This document shows positions 1-14,800 of a DNA stretch of 64,000 nucleotides, in pieces. How positions within the stretch are numbered: position 1 is the stretch's first letter; the number at the start of each line of letters is the position of its first letter. The stretch comes from Mastigias papua. Its lineage: Eukaryota > Cnidaria > Scyphozoa > Rhizostomeae > Mastigiidae. The notes beneath the pieces were generated by a model that saw only the letters and a list, made by a program, of their open reading frames with translations, made no database searches and was not told the DNA's origin. Both the position numbers and the translations under genes were made by a program. The stretch spans positions 12,083,030-12,147,029 of the forward strand of contig OZ025275.1 in assembly GCA_964019165.1 (NCBI GenBank), given 5' to 3'.

Positions 1-1976
1 GTCATTATTTCGCTTTTTCTAAAGCTATATTTCCATCCCATTGACTTTGATTAAAGGACAGGATAATTCTTGGAAAATTTTAGTTGGAGTAACCTTTCAG
101 TTCAGTACAAATTGACTAGAATAGATATACCTCCTAAGTTTTTTATCCTAGTTTACATCTAATGTGGCGTAAACTTATATAATTGATATTTGAAAGTTGG
201 AATTGATAGAGGTGTTAAGTTCTTTTGGAATATGCCATAGCTTTTTGCCAACTTTGCATTGTTATATCTGATGTATTATGTGATATTGCTTCATGGCTGG
301 AATTACTACACATAAAATGATCTCACTCCTGTGCTTGAAAGTGATACCTTGCGAGACATGGACAAATTATTTGGAGAGTAGGCATTCCTTGGAATTTTTT
401 GCTATCTCTCACTACAGAGGGAGTTTTTATCACAGGCTTGCCTTGTTCTCTGGTACATAAATGTTGTCAGCAGCTGTAGCCTTACGACGGGGAAGACTGC
501 TATTGGGGTTGAGCGTTGAAAGAAAGAATTCTCTGCTTAGCTTTGCTTCTCTGTAGTGTACCATCATAGTTGTGCAAGCTCTACGGTAGGAGTTCCCTCG
601 GTTGCCGCATTCACTTTAAAACAAATAAGGATACGCCTCCTCCGTAGGAAGTTTTAGCGTAACTGGCAATACCCCAAAGAGGTAGATCGATAAATTCACC
701 TAGACAGTCCGAAAGATTCTGAAATCCTGTTAGTTGATACTCTTCGATTATACAATAGCTTGATGATCGAAGTGAATCTGCAAAAGCACATGCGCAGTTA
801 AGGTTACGAGGACAGATAGCTATGCCTGAAGTATCACCATAGAAACATCTTTGAGTTTCGCATAAACATTTCTGCAGCTGGAAAACGTTTCTCAGAAGAT
901 TTCTGATAATGCTTGTTTTGTCAAAGCGGGTTTGTCGCTAATGCTTCAGCCATGGAGATATATTCTATTCAAAGGCGTGTTCTTATTGCATCATCTGGGT
1001 GCATGTTTTGGTTGATTTTGTCGATCATCATGGTGACGTTTTATAATCTGAATGGCAACCGCCAGAATGTTTTGAGGAGATGTTCGGTCTTGCTTGCTCT
1101 TTGGGAGACAATTTTTCTTTTCTGTACCGCGAAGACCAATGTCTCTTTCTAATGTCTACAGAAAAGTCTCTTGATAGTGCGTGGCCATCCTCTACATAAT
1201 TCTAAATGTCTCGAATTTCTTTATCTCTTTTAACATTTAGCCTACTTATTGCTTTTATCAACTTTTTGCAAGCATACCCGTGTATTATTCAAACTAGATC
1301 ATTCAAACCAATTTCTAATGATCGAATCTGGTTTTATCCCGTTATTTACTGACAGTGATACCAGTTGATGTACAGTGTAGCAATCGAAACATACCGGACT
1401 TTGGAAAGCGCTAGGACTAAATACGTTTTGTTATGCAAGGATCTAGTGTTAAAAATATGCTAGAATGTTTCAATTGGAAACGTTTGAATCACGTAGAACA
1501 CTTCTTATGCTAAAATTGTCCACTCAATATTTATAAACAGGTTCATTTCAAAGCCGTTTAAATATTTCACAATAAACCCTAAAAGTAGTAATTCACATTT
1601 TGAAAAACTTATGCTGAAATTTTTCTTCAGTTTGATGTTGTTAAACATTAATTCTTTTGCTGTGTATTTTACTAAAAATAGAATATTTTAGCAGAAAAAA
1701 TGGTCAAATAAACAATTTCAGATGTTTTTTGACCTATGCAAAGCCCATTTCTAAATGAATCGATTTCGTGTTTAAATGTTTGTAATTTTTCTGAGATTTT
1801 GTCGTTACATGTTAATTTTAAATCTCTAACAGCATAATTTTTGTCCTTATTCTTTTGCTGATAGTTTTTAACTCTAATTAGGGCTATATTTTGACACCCA
1901 ACGGATTTTTTCACACTTCGTTACATAAATTCATTATACTTCATTACATGAAATTGTTCTTTGATCTTGTTTGTAG
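1..1976. other. AT-rich stretch upstream of the first recognised exon
   Basis: No exon could be recognised here. The gene that follows starts in the middle of a kinase fold, so the exons for its N-terminal strands (normally a Gly-Gly sugar-binding motif) should lie here or further left. I scanned by eye for that motif next to plausible splice sites and found no convincing match. A 79-codon open frame at 913-1152 has no family signature and is not called. Confidence 0.5.
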
Positions 1977-4900
1977 TAAGTGACACATACACAACAGCCC
2001 AGTCATACGTTTTCATACAGCAAGATGGTGAAAGGTCAATCATTATGGCATCTGGTGCAACAAGTATCATTAAAAAACATACTGTGGAGGAGTTTTTTGG
2101 TAAGATATGCTTTGAGCATGATGTATACTTCTTTTTTTGGTCTAGAGCCAGCATGGATCAACAAGCATTTCAAAACTGAGAGCTACTCAAGGACAGTTAG
2201 TACAGGCCTTTCAATGAGACGCGCGCGATCGCGCATGAGCGCACAGGCACGCGCCCAGCTCAGTTCACGCGCTCGATTTGTCACTCACGCCAGCTTTATG
2301 AAAAATATACATCCAAGTACTAAGGAAAGCTCAAAAAATTGAATCTTTAGCGCGCACAAACTATCCCACGCGCGCGATTGGCATCGCGCGTCTAATTTAC
2401 TCATTGAAAGGCCTGTTAGTAATATTATGGGCTGCCTCTCTCATACCATACCTCTGAAATAAGGAATATGCACGGTTTGCCTTTCATGTTTAGGACTGGC
2501 CTGCAGGCAACTGATTGCACAGGACTGGCCTGCAGGCAACTGATTGCACATCATTTCAATAAACTTAAAATTGGCTAGATCAGGATCAAAGAAAGTGCCA
2601 TACAGAGTAAGACTTTTATTTCGAACTGATTTTTGCTTCAGATTTAGCATATGCACGTTTTAACAACATTTTGTTGATAGACCGTGTTTGTTTTTTGTCA
2701 ATTTTAGAAGAAGCCGTTCGAAAGAACGCTTTGATGATAACAACTGAAATCTCCCAAGTTCCATTGTCAGGCGTAATGGCTTTGTTAAAGCTTGCAAAGT
2801 AAGAAAATAGTATTTCCTTTTAACTTTAGCTCATTTTCGCTCATATTCTCACATTTTCACAACTATCATTTTAAAAATTGCATTTGTTCTTTTACTGCCT
2901 TTAATGTTTTTTCGTCATTCTGTTGTTGATATGTTGTTGCCTTTCTGCTCCACTATTCTCCCTTCACACTATTTTCATCATCATTTGTTGAATCCCCATT
3001 TATCAACACAAGAATGACTGCTCATGCTGCTTTTGTTAGTCATATTAACAATTACACGCTTTTTTGTGAAAGTTTTTTCGTCCATTACTAGATACAGATG
3101 ATACACAAACATTGCACTGAAATACATAGATTTTCATAGGGAATCTGTGACAGTTAAGCAAAAGAGATGATGGGCTTTCGTGGAAATTGGGGATTTCATG
3201 TGTGTTTCAACCCATCAACTTCCTTAGGCCTCAGAAATCCAGTACTGCACTTTCTTAACTTTTTGAGCAGCCGAGTACTACTTTCCTATAAACCATTTTC
3301 TTATAAAAAAAACGTGTAGTTTAAAAGCCCAGGTGTATTTTAGTTCATGATGTAACTCGATACATGAGATGTTTTTGTGTAAAAAAATGATACTCATTGA
3401 TCTTTATTTATTGTTTATAATGGTTTGGTTCGGATCTCATACGGAATGTGTTTCTTTTATTTACAACTTCTGCTTGGTAGAGTACTTTTGTTCTGTTTTC
3501 GCAGAGATCTGGGCATCCCAAGCGTTCTTGATCTTGACGTTTCACCTTCCGTAAGTCGAGAGTTCTTTATTTTGAAGTTATGTACTTTATATGTTTCGAT
3601 TGCCGAGTGGACGGGTGTATGCAGGGCCCATCCTATGCGTGGAAGTTCGTGGCTGGAGATAAATTCCTTGCCTCACTTTGGACACTCATTGTCCATCCAT
3701 CATCACATGGGATTGTCCATCCATCAATCATATATCATATCATATCATATCATATCATATCATATCATATCATATCATATCATATCATATCATATCATAT
3801 CATATCATATCATATCATATCATATCATATCATATCATATCATATTATATATCATATCATATCATATCATATCATATCATATCATATATCATATCATATC
3901 ATATCATATCATATCATAATCATATCATATATCATATCATATCATATCATATCATATCATATCATATCATATCATATCATATCATATCATATCATATCAT
4001 ATCATAATCATATCATATATCATATCATATCATATCATATATCATATCATATCATATCATATATCATATCATATCATATCATATATCATATCATATCATA
4101 TCATATCATATCATATCATATCATATCATATCATATCATAATCATATCATATATCATATCATATCATATCATATCATATCATATCATATCATATCATATC
4201 ATATCATATCATATCATAATCATATCATATATCATATATCATATATCATATATCATATCATATCATATCATATCATATCATATCATATCATATCATATCA
4301 TATCATATCATATCATATCATATCATATCATATCATATCATATCATATCATATCATATCATATCATATCATATCATATCATATTAATCATATCATATATG
4401 ATATCCATCATATCATATCATACATAATCATTTGAAGGTTATACGATATATAATGTCATGTATTTTTGGTTCAGAAATTCCGCAGTATAACGTACAAAAG
4501 AACTCATTGTGTTACTGTTTGCATATTTCAGGTTGCCATTAATGAAGCGGGTCTGGGAAGTATAGAAGAGCTCAAACAGTAAGTTTCTTTTCAAGTCAAT
4601 TTGTAAAATTTTTGTTGACTTTTTCAAGCTTTTGACTGCAGGCTGGATCGTGGGGCCCTGTGAGTGTTTAGTTTAGGGTGCAAGTCCTAGTCACGACAAG
4701 ACATAATATCACTACACTGTCTAAGGGGAAGATTGGCCTAAAAAGGCGTCATTTTTATACATGACAGCTCATCACGGTTAGATTGGCCAATAGAAGGATA
4801 TATTTGTCGAAGGAGACATGCAATACACTCTTATTTGTACGGACACACTTTATAAGAACACCATGGTTCAATTTGCCAAACAACTCTGCTAGAACATACT

Positions 4901-7900
4901 CGGTCTCAAATGAGAATTTTCACAAGCACTCAACTACATACATTCGTTTTGAAAGCAAATTCTAATAAAGTTGATAACAAATATCAGCATTCGTTGCTTT
5001 ATTTTCAAAAGTAGTCCGGCCTACATTTTTAGAAATTTTATACTTCATGAAGTTTCCAAGATATTTGCAAAAAGATCACTCTTGAAATAAGAACAATTAA
5101 AAAGCATTGAAGTCTAAAATTATCCAAAAATTAAAAACGTGGACCCTCGCAGAAATTATTTGAATCTTGCAAAAGAAGATTGTATTAGACAATTCTAGAA
5201 TATCTTCTTACTGGGAATTTAACTCAACGGGATTGTATCTATTGTCAGATTTCTTTTGATTCGCGATTAGAAAGAAAGTTTGTTTGTATTTCTGATGTCA
5301 TATACTTTGCTATCAATACCCAACGTTATGTGTGTCATCTCAAAGCATTTGCTTCAACATAGTAGGATGTGATTATAATGATCTTCAGCGACGCGATATT
5401 CTTATATCGGTTGATTATGTCTTGGTATACTTCTATTATAGATGTGTCATGATGGCAGATATTTTGATGTGATTATAATGATTTTCAGCAACGCGATATT
5501 CGTATATCGGTTGATTATGTCTTGGTATACTTCTATTATAGATGTGTCATGATGGCAGATATTTTGATGTGATTATAATGATTTTCAGCAACGCGATATT
5601 CGTATATCGGTTGATTATGTCTTGGTATACTTCTATTATAGATGTGTCATGATGGCAGATATTTTGATGTGATTATAATGATCTTCAGCGACGCGATATT
5701 CTTATATCGGTTGATTATGTCTTGGTATACTTCTATTATAGATGTGTCATGATGGCAGATATTTTGATGTGATTATAATGATTTTCAGCAACGCGATATT
5801 CTTATATCAGTTGATTATGTCGTGGTATACTTCTATTATAGATGTGTCATTATGGCAGATATTTTGAAACCGGCAAAACATGCGGCTGCAGAGATGTTGC
5901 AATATCTAAAACCGGATATGAATGGGTAAGTTAGAAGCCGAGTGTACATTGCATTCGTCTTTATTATTTCTATGATATGTTTTGCAATATATAGTTATTT
6001 AATGTAGTCAAATATCTACATGAATAGATTTGTCCTTTGATGCTTTCCAGTTTTACAGTTAGTTTTCCAGTTTTAAAGTTTTGATCATTTTATTTCTTCT
6101 TTTCTTTGTTCTGATCTTTCAATATAGATTTCATAACTTTGCTTACATTTTATACTACAGAAAAGGTTTTTGCATTTCTCAATAAATATCACTGACATAC
6201 CTTGTTTTCCAGAGGTGGTAAACTTAGCGGAGTTGACGTCGCAAAATACTTGAGAGATAGCTGTAATTCCAAGTTACTTGCAATGACCAATGGAAGCGAT
6301 TCATCTGTGCTTACCAGTGAAAACCATGTACGTTTTTCGTGTTATTTGATATTCGTTTTTGTCATTATTTTTGAATTATATTCAGTAGAACCTGCCACGC
6401 TTCTTTGCCATTAATATTTTGTAGCAGTATTCATTTTCAAATCTTAATAAGTTTAGTTATCTCATTACCCATGTATTCCTGATATAGCTCATTTTAGCGC
6501 AATTTTCCTTATTTTGCAGACAGTTGAGGTGCCCACAGAAAGACTAAAGAATGTCGTTGATGCGACTGGAGCCGGAGATGCCTTTCTTGGTGGTCTCATT
6601 ACAGGTATTATGACTGAAACATCTGCTGAGAAGCAGTGTAGTATTGTTTGCTATTTAAGATGTAATTTCCTGGGATTGTCAAGTCTATAGACCCATTTTG
6701 CTTCCACTTTATGATGGAATCCGATTGTATTCCAATATTATGTAGATCTGAGAATTTCCAGGACCATACTAATGGTGATCTTCAGGGTTGTTCAAAGTAG
6801 AATTTGATTGCTGATGAGAGGTTTTATCGTTCCATGATGGCAGTTATCTCGCTGAACTAAAGGATTGTTGAGCCATGTTGATTCCATATGGAATGTCGAG
6901 CTTTTTAAAGAGAACGGACTCAGGAAAGACTGAATGTGTTTGATGAAATATCCATCTTTAGGCCTTTGCAACGTTTTGTTTGAATAAGCTTGTTCCGAGC
7001 TAGAGGGATTTCTGTTTGTATGCACTATGGTATAGGTGCATCTATTAAAGATATTTTCACCTGTCCTTAGTTTTTATGTTTTGATGCTCTTTGTTTAGGT
7101 ACTTTTATCTATTTACATTACAATTTGCCTCTCCTTTCTTTAGTTTTTGTTAAAGCCTGTTTCTCTTGTGTGAGATTTGATGTGATGATTGTTGTTGCAA
7201 TCAAATTTCACGAAGATTGCATAAGCTGTATGCATGTTGGCCAGCAGATGGGATGGTTCGCAATCGTGAATAACTAACAGTTCCTTGCATGCTTTTCATA
7301 AACATCATATTTATATGCAGCATTTAACTTCTAAGTTAACATTTTTATTTAAAATAATCAATGCCAAATCAATCAGCGGCGCAGGTTCTGTATGAAAAGA
7401 GGAATTCAAGAATTCACAAAGACATAAGTTAGATTATCTCCTCACTCTGATATACTAGTTGTTGCAAGAAGTATATACCCGATGATGTTTCACAGTTTTA
7501 TCCAACCATTTTTATCATAGTCGAAAATACTCAGATATATGATTTATTCTTGATGTTTTTCTCTCTGTTTGTCGCGGAGCCCACGATCTAGAGGAGGTAT
7601 TAAATGCATCTTTTGGTCATACAAATAAGTCACGTGCAGGAAACATTCCTTTTGATGTAAAGCCGCTCGGGCAGTTGAAACAGAGCGGCACAGTCTAGAG
7701 TGAACTGCTTTGAACTCAAACTAGAGCACGGAATTAGATTTAGGATGCGATCACTTGGTTTCATCTCCCCGTGCAGCTATGGATCAAAAGTGGCGATCTC
7801 TGACTACGGTGTTCGACCACAAAGGAACAGCTGATGAACACAACAGAAGTCAGCCATTTTGATGTCATTGCTTACACGAGTTGGATTAACTGTGATCAAG

Positions 7901-8548
7901 AAATTTGATTGCTAAGAAAGTGTAGTTCTATAAGCAAGTACTGTTGTCTGGGTTTCTTGAAAATGCTTGATGATTGATTTTAGAATAAGGTTTATTAATG
8001 TGGGAAGCTCTGAAGGAGCTTCGAATGCAGTGGATAGTTACTAATTGTTATTATCTCTGTTGCGCAAATTTAGGCCTTCATTTTCACGGCATCCCAGAAA
8101 GTGAAGATGACATGAGGTAATTGTGAATTAGGGATGTTTCTTTGTCTGAACTTTGAAGCCTTTTTCATCTTGCATCTGGGTTAGATTGAAGTTTAGCTCT
8201 TAATTTGAATATTGTTGCTCCACCCTATTTAGCTTTATCAAAGTTCCAATTATCATTCAGAATCCTAGTAAAGCTCCAGTGACATTTTGGAGAATTTAAC
8301 TTGATTATGTTTTAAAGGGAGATTGGTGTACTGGCAAATAAAACTGGAGCAGCTTGTTGTAAAGTTCTTGGTGGGCTACCAAATGACCAGTCCAGGTAGG
8401 TGTGCCACCTTTGATACTTTCTACAACTGCATCTCAACAGCTCTAACATATAGACCGAAGTTTAACCCATTAGAGTGACCGTGTGGTTCAAGCTGACTAT
8501 CTGTGCCGTTAGCTGATGATTCTTAAGCGATTTAATGCATTAGAAGTA

Positions 8549-8579
<31 letters not shown>

Positions 8580-8723
8580 CATACACATATATATATATGT
8601 ATATATATACAAGCTAATCCTAAGCCGCATCCACAACGTATATAAATTACGTAAAAAGAATAAACCACAAATACACTATCCTTTAAGTAAACGGTTCGAT
8701 TAGAATCTTCATCAGTACTCCTA

Positions 8724-8812
<89 letters not shown>

Positions 8813-11800
8813 GGTATAAGACGGTTGCTCGGGGATAGCTACATTGTAGTCTTTCGGATGCCTGACATTTTGACAAGTTTGACTTGCAAGGTCGTCCATT
8901 TATTCGGGTCATGGTCTTTTATCTTTTCTTTTACACCCCCTATTTATAGGGAAGTGCTGAAGGATGAGATTTTAAAGTATCGAGGTAGCATTGGTGAAAG
9001 TGAGAGTGACGAGACTGCCGTTTACAACCCATGTCCAGATTTTGAGAACAGCGTAAATGCTGATTTCGAAGCTGCCCAGGGAGTTCTCGATTTAATGGAC
9101 TTCCGAACTGTTGCCAAGTTTATTGAATTCTTGGAAAATTGCAAAGGGAATGTTTTGGTTTCTGGAATTGGTAAGTTTTTCATTGTAAATTTGATAGCTC
9201 TTCTATTTCTTAACTGTATTTTGTAGATGCAATGGTAATTGGGACAATTGTCTCACTGGAGCCGCCCATATTTTCAGTATGAGGGAGATGTGTCGATGGA
9301 GTTGTAGTGTTGACATCTGGGATTATTTTACAGGCAAATCAGCAATTGTTGCACAAAGAATGGCAGCATCTTTGGCATCGACTGGTACTCCTGCGCATTT
9401 CGTCCATGCCACTGAGTGGGCGCACGGAGACTTAGGTATGCAACAATTTTCGTTTGCTTATCGAGGTGGTTGTTTCTCTTGAAAGCAGCACTTGTAGTTA
9501 TGGAGGTGTGTTGTTAGTGTATTAGCAAAAAAGTTCCATACTGTAGTTACAAATCTAAGTTTTTTTTCGAGATATTCAACTGTTCATGAGTTATCGGGCA
9601 GTGTCTATAAAGGGCAGGACAGGGGTATTTTGTGGCCCCTTTTTGACAGAAAATAAACTACTAGTGAAGTCCACGGGGAGTGGATCTTTGAAGGGTCACT
9701 CAGCCAGTTATTTTGCGGTCCATACTCATCCGTGCTCTGCCCCCAGCAGCCCCCCAGGTAAATTGAGTTTGAGATCCCTGATATAGGGAAGTTAAACGAG
9801 CAGAATTCAAAATTCGTTCGAGGTGGCAAATGCTCGAGTTGTCGGGTAGTAGATTTATCGAATGTCGACTGTATATGTGAGGACTGTACTAGATGAATGA
9901 AACCGCATGATTAATCAAAGCTTTATCTTGAGACTGAGAAATCAGGTTAGGTTTAGCTTGTTGCCATACCGTATGCCGTTTAGAAAATAGAAATACTGGT
10001 TTTTTCGAACTATGTTGAATGTCTGTTATATGAGTCTTGGTAGTAAAGAAACTAACTTTGTTAGAATGGGTGACAGAATAGTTGCTGAAATTTCGCGTCA
10101 GTGTTTTGTAAGTATAGCAAAAATTTCATAAGCAGCTTATTTAATTGATTGAAACCGATTGCGTTGTTCTGATAATCAGCAATAAGATCTTTGGTTAAAA
10201 GTATTTACGCGTTTAGGATCATGTTGAACAGATTTACTCAAAGATGAAAGAAAAACCATAAGTATGACAATCTACCATATTATACCATATACCAGTAACT
10301 ACTTGTGTAATCACACTCTTTGCTGAAGTTCCTTGACTTTTTTGTATAGCGTAAAATTGAAATATCATGCGGCAATTCATTACAATAGAATAGCAAGACT
10401 CGTTGTCTTGTGGCGTCAGTCTTCATCCTTTATGATACTCAAGTTATGCGACTGTCTCTCGAATCATAAACGAATTCTATGATCCAAGAGACAGTAGCAT
10501 GCTGAAAAGTAGACTAAACCTTTCGCTGTAGGCGCTGCATAGTATTCTAAAAGAGTTGTCCTGCTTTTTTGAGCAATAAACTAATTCTTTCACTGTACGC
10601 GATGTTAGCCTTTTGTTGCTGATGATTACTTCAGGCCCTACTTCTTGATGAGTTTTTGTAAGATACTGAATGCTTTTTATGACTCTGTTATGCATACCTT
10701 TCAGTCTGTTCTCCATTTCGTCTGATGTGTTTTAGCATTGATTAAGAACAGTGTATTAGGTTGGGCAAAACAGCTGCTATATCTACCGATACGACTGCAC
10801 GGATCGTTTATAGTCCTCTTCTTTATTATGGAAGCTTGTTTCGTACTGTAACTGCTCTGGAAAAATTATGTCTAGGGGCAAAGGAGGCACAAAGATGTTG
10901 GCGTACTTCCACGTATGCAGTCAGATGAGGAGCTCATCATCTAGATTCTAGGCAATTTTCTTCATGGCAATTAGCATTTGATACTAATTTCCTTGTTTTT
11001 AAGGATTCAGCTTATACTTCCCTTTTTAAGTTTATTTCTAGATCATTATCAATAAATCATTGCTATTTTGTTACTAGCTGTAATGGCCACTATGCAATTA
11101 GCTTTGTTATTTCAAAATACGAAGTTTAAATGAAAAGATATGGTTTATATAGGAATATTAAGAATTTTTAATGTTTGTCCTTCTTATCATACTGTATCGT
11201 TAGTATAATATAATATCATGCGATATGATAAATAGCATACTATCTGGCACAATATCATACTATATAGTGCTATATTACACAATATCACAGGTAAAATCAG
11301 AAAAGACGATGTTGTCGTGTTCTTCTCACACAGTGGAAACACTGAAGAAGTTAACTATGCCGCTGAACTTGTTCAAAAACATCATATTCCGCTTCTTAGT
11401 ATCGTCGGTTCGAAAGGTATCTCAGCATTTGTTTGAATAAGCCGTGTGAATTTAATAGCTTCCTTTCGAATTTGTGAAGTTTGTGCGTTGGCATTCAGTG
11501 TTATTTACTTTTCATATGATTTGCTCTTGACACCATTTGATAGCCACAAAATATGCTTGGGCCTTTCATGCTTCACTAAGTTTTTAAGTAAAGTTCTAGA
11601 CTATTATCATGAACGCCAGGTAGACTGTTCTCATCACCTATCTGCAGTTTTCACACCTTATTTGATTCATTATGCATATCCTTATTGCATCGTTTTAAGA
11701 TGATGGGGAACTTTGGTGTAGACCAGGGAGGCCTGGGTGATTTTTTGATCATTATTAGACAAGGCATTTATTCTCTCATTTGTTTGAAACTGGAAGATAG

Positions 11801-14800
11801 GTGTGTTACGTTATTCACATTGATTTCGTGACACTGAAGCAAACCATATTCGGGTGCCATTCAAAAAGTATGTGGGCTCAATAGGCATCGATATTGGACC
11901 CCTCCTCTTGTACGTTTTGAAGGTACCCCCTTCCTCCGGGCGTATGTACTGTTAAGTCATCACCACCCGCTTAAATATTTGGATATATTGTCTATCTCAC
12001 TATTTTCAAAGTTCGCAAAATTTGATGTATACCCGAGAAATCTCATATCTAAAATCAAAGTTTTTTCATGATTAGAACAATCTTGCTTGTATAATTTTTG
12101 AAAGGTTATATTACGTTTTTTTCTTTATACAAACCAGTAAAAACAACATACTACTAAAAACGATAAGTAGAGAATTCTACTGCGCCACCCGAAGGAGGAA
12201 AAGACACAAGGACATCTGGTCCCCAATTTGGATGACACTTACAATTTAGCATTTTGTTTAATGTAAAAGAAACAATAGAGAACAGCAAACACGCAGAAAA
12301 AAATAACAGATAAAAGCAGAAAATAACATAAGGGTAGCTGGTTACCATAACGGTCAATATTATATTACTTCACTCAGATATTTATATAATTATGTAAATT
12401 TACTTTTTGTTGCTTTAGACTCTCCATTAGCGCATATGTCTGACGCTATTATCGATTATGTCGTTGGCAAAGATCTACTGGAGCCTCTCGGAGGAGCACC
12501 AACATCAAGCATAATAATGCAGGTATATAGACTGTAATCATTGCTTAGGATTCATTATCAACAGACTACGTACATTCCGGGGTGGAATGCGTGCAAACCT
12601 CACGCCTGATGTATGGCTAGTGAATTATGAAGCTACGCCGAAGGTTTTGTAGCTTTATGCGCATGCGCCAAGGACAGAAGCAAACATGACGTAATCATCA
12701 TAAGAAAGCCTCCGATAATTATTTGCAGATGACTGTCGTGTGACATCACGAATCGATAGCCACAATGATGCAAGCTCAGTCCTTTGCTGTTTAAAAAAGT
12801 CGCCTTGGATTAATGCACTGCTTCATCTTTGCGTAAGTTACATGGATTCCACTCTGGCGTACATTTGAACTTTGTTGTCAATTAAGTGCCTGGGAAGTCA
12901 TTCTAACGGGTATGTACGGGAACATGAACAAAGCAGCAATTTTGCCTGCACAAGTGTGGGGATTTTATGCACAATCTCACTCTAATCTGTAAGGTACGGA
13001 CTTTCCAATCTCTGGAACCCATAACCTTGAGCTTTCAGAAATCAAGCTTGAAAAACCTTGAGATTTAGGCAGCAGAACTCGAGAATTATTACAAGGTATT
13101 TGAAAGATATAATTCTATTGAAGTCTCTCATATAATTGTTACCCTATCATGATCGAGAAGGAAGTTAATGCGAAAATTCGTCGTTTTTGCTCTAAACCAA
13201 CATATATAAATGAAGTGAGATTGATTCTTAAAGAGATCAAAAGGAAGAACCCCCAGTCATGACGATATCCCCTTATGTCTGATTGTGGATGGGGCAGATG
13301 AAATAGCTTCACCCCTTTCGGTGCTGATAAATCGTTGTCTGGAGACCTCAGTTTTTCCTTCAGAAGAATAAATTGCGAAAATAACGCCAATTTATAAGTA
13401 CGTTGAATGATCTTCAATGGATAATTACAGTCCTATATCAGTACTACCAGTCCTGTCAAAAGTCATTGAGTGTATAGTTCATCAACAGCTTTATGACCAT
13501 TTGGAAAAAATAAACTGCTTTCAAGACGACAATTTGGTTTCAGAAATAGGCCATCTACCCAACATGCAGTGACACTCTTTTCAGACTCAATCAAGAAAAA
13601 TATGGATAAAGGTCTTATGTCTGGTGCAGTTTAAGCAAGGCATTTGATATCTTGGACCCTGCACGACTTCTGTCAAAGCTATCGATTTACGGCATCAAAG
13701 CCATAGAATGGTCCTGGTTTAGCAGTTGTTTGTTTGACAGAAAGCAATTTGTTTTATAGGATGAACAGGGCTCTGAACTTTACAAGTAACATGTCGGGTA
13801 TCACATGGATCTATCCTCGGCCCATTAATGTTTGTACTGCTAATAAATGACATTGATATCAATCTGCAATTTTGTAACATGATTTTCTACTCAGATGACA
13901 TTGCCCTGTTCCATTCTGGAAAGACGAGTATAGAAATTGAGAATTCACTGAGTAGCGAATTAGCAGAGAGTGCCTACTGTTTCAGTGAAGACATTCTACT
14001 TATAAATGTTACGAAATCAAAAACGGATTTCTTCTGCCTCATCCACCCAAAAATATACGGAGTTATGATACTGCCTCTTGTAGTTTATTACAATAACATT
14101 TTATCGTTATGTCACTATGTAAGAAACAGAACTTTTAAAAGATCCAAAGCTTATAGATGCGATGTTTAAAGATTATAAATGGTTGAAGAAATAGTATCAA
14201 GCTACCATCAGTAAACCACACTAGAAACAGAATGTGTGGAATTGAAGTTTTCAAATGTTTGAGCGGTCTTTCACCGCCTGACTATTAGGAACACTTTCAC
14301 GCGTACATCATTGCAAAGGCACGGGCGGAAATAACCATAGCTTATCGCTTCCAGAAGTAAAATGTGAATCAGGAAGAAAAACGTTTGCAATTTTGGGTGC
14401 AAAATTTTTTAGCAAACTTCCCAACATAGTGAAGGCTGAGTCATCGGTAGTTAAGTTCAAGACTGCCTGCAAAGATTTTGACTTTGACTTTTAACTTTTT
14501 CTCTGAAGTTCTTTAGTTGTTAATAATTTGATGTATGTGCATTTTGGTAAACAGGTCTATGGTTGAAACTGAGAATGCTAATTTCAAATATGTCCCGGGC
14601 CGACATGATCCTTCATTGGAAAAGGCACACCATTGGGAATGATGGTATCTGCGCCAATAACTGTATCCCTTGGCTCTTGGAGGGGGGAGGGGGGCATATA
14701 ACTGAGAAAGTGAAGAATGAGATTTTGCTAGCTTTTCAAGTGTCTTGTGTTACAATGATTTTTACGTCCGCAATCTTATGGTGTTCGCACTTGATACTTT

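Noticed and set aside
913..1152. 79-codon open frame near the window start
   Set aside because: No domain, no splice context linking it to the kinase, and no pfkB N-terminal motif.
3425..4386. Open frames of Ser-Tyr-His-Ile-Ile repeats up to 268 codons
   Set aside because: Artefact of the (TATCA)n satellite; no non-repetitive domain.
5366..5865. CRISPR-like regular repeats
   Set aside because: The units are contiguous 100-bp tandem copies without spacers, in an intron of a eukaryotic gene.
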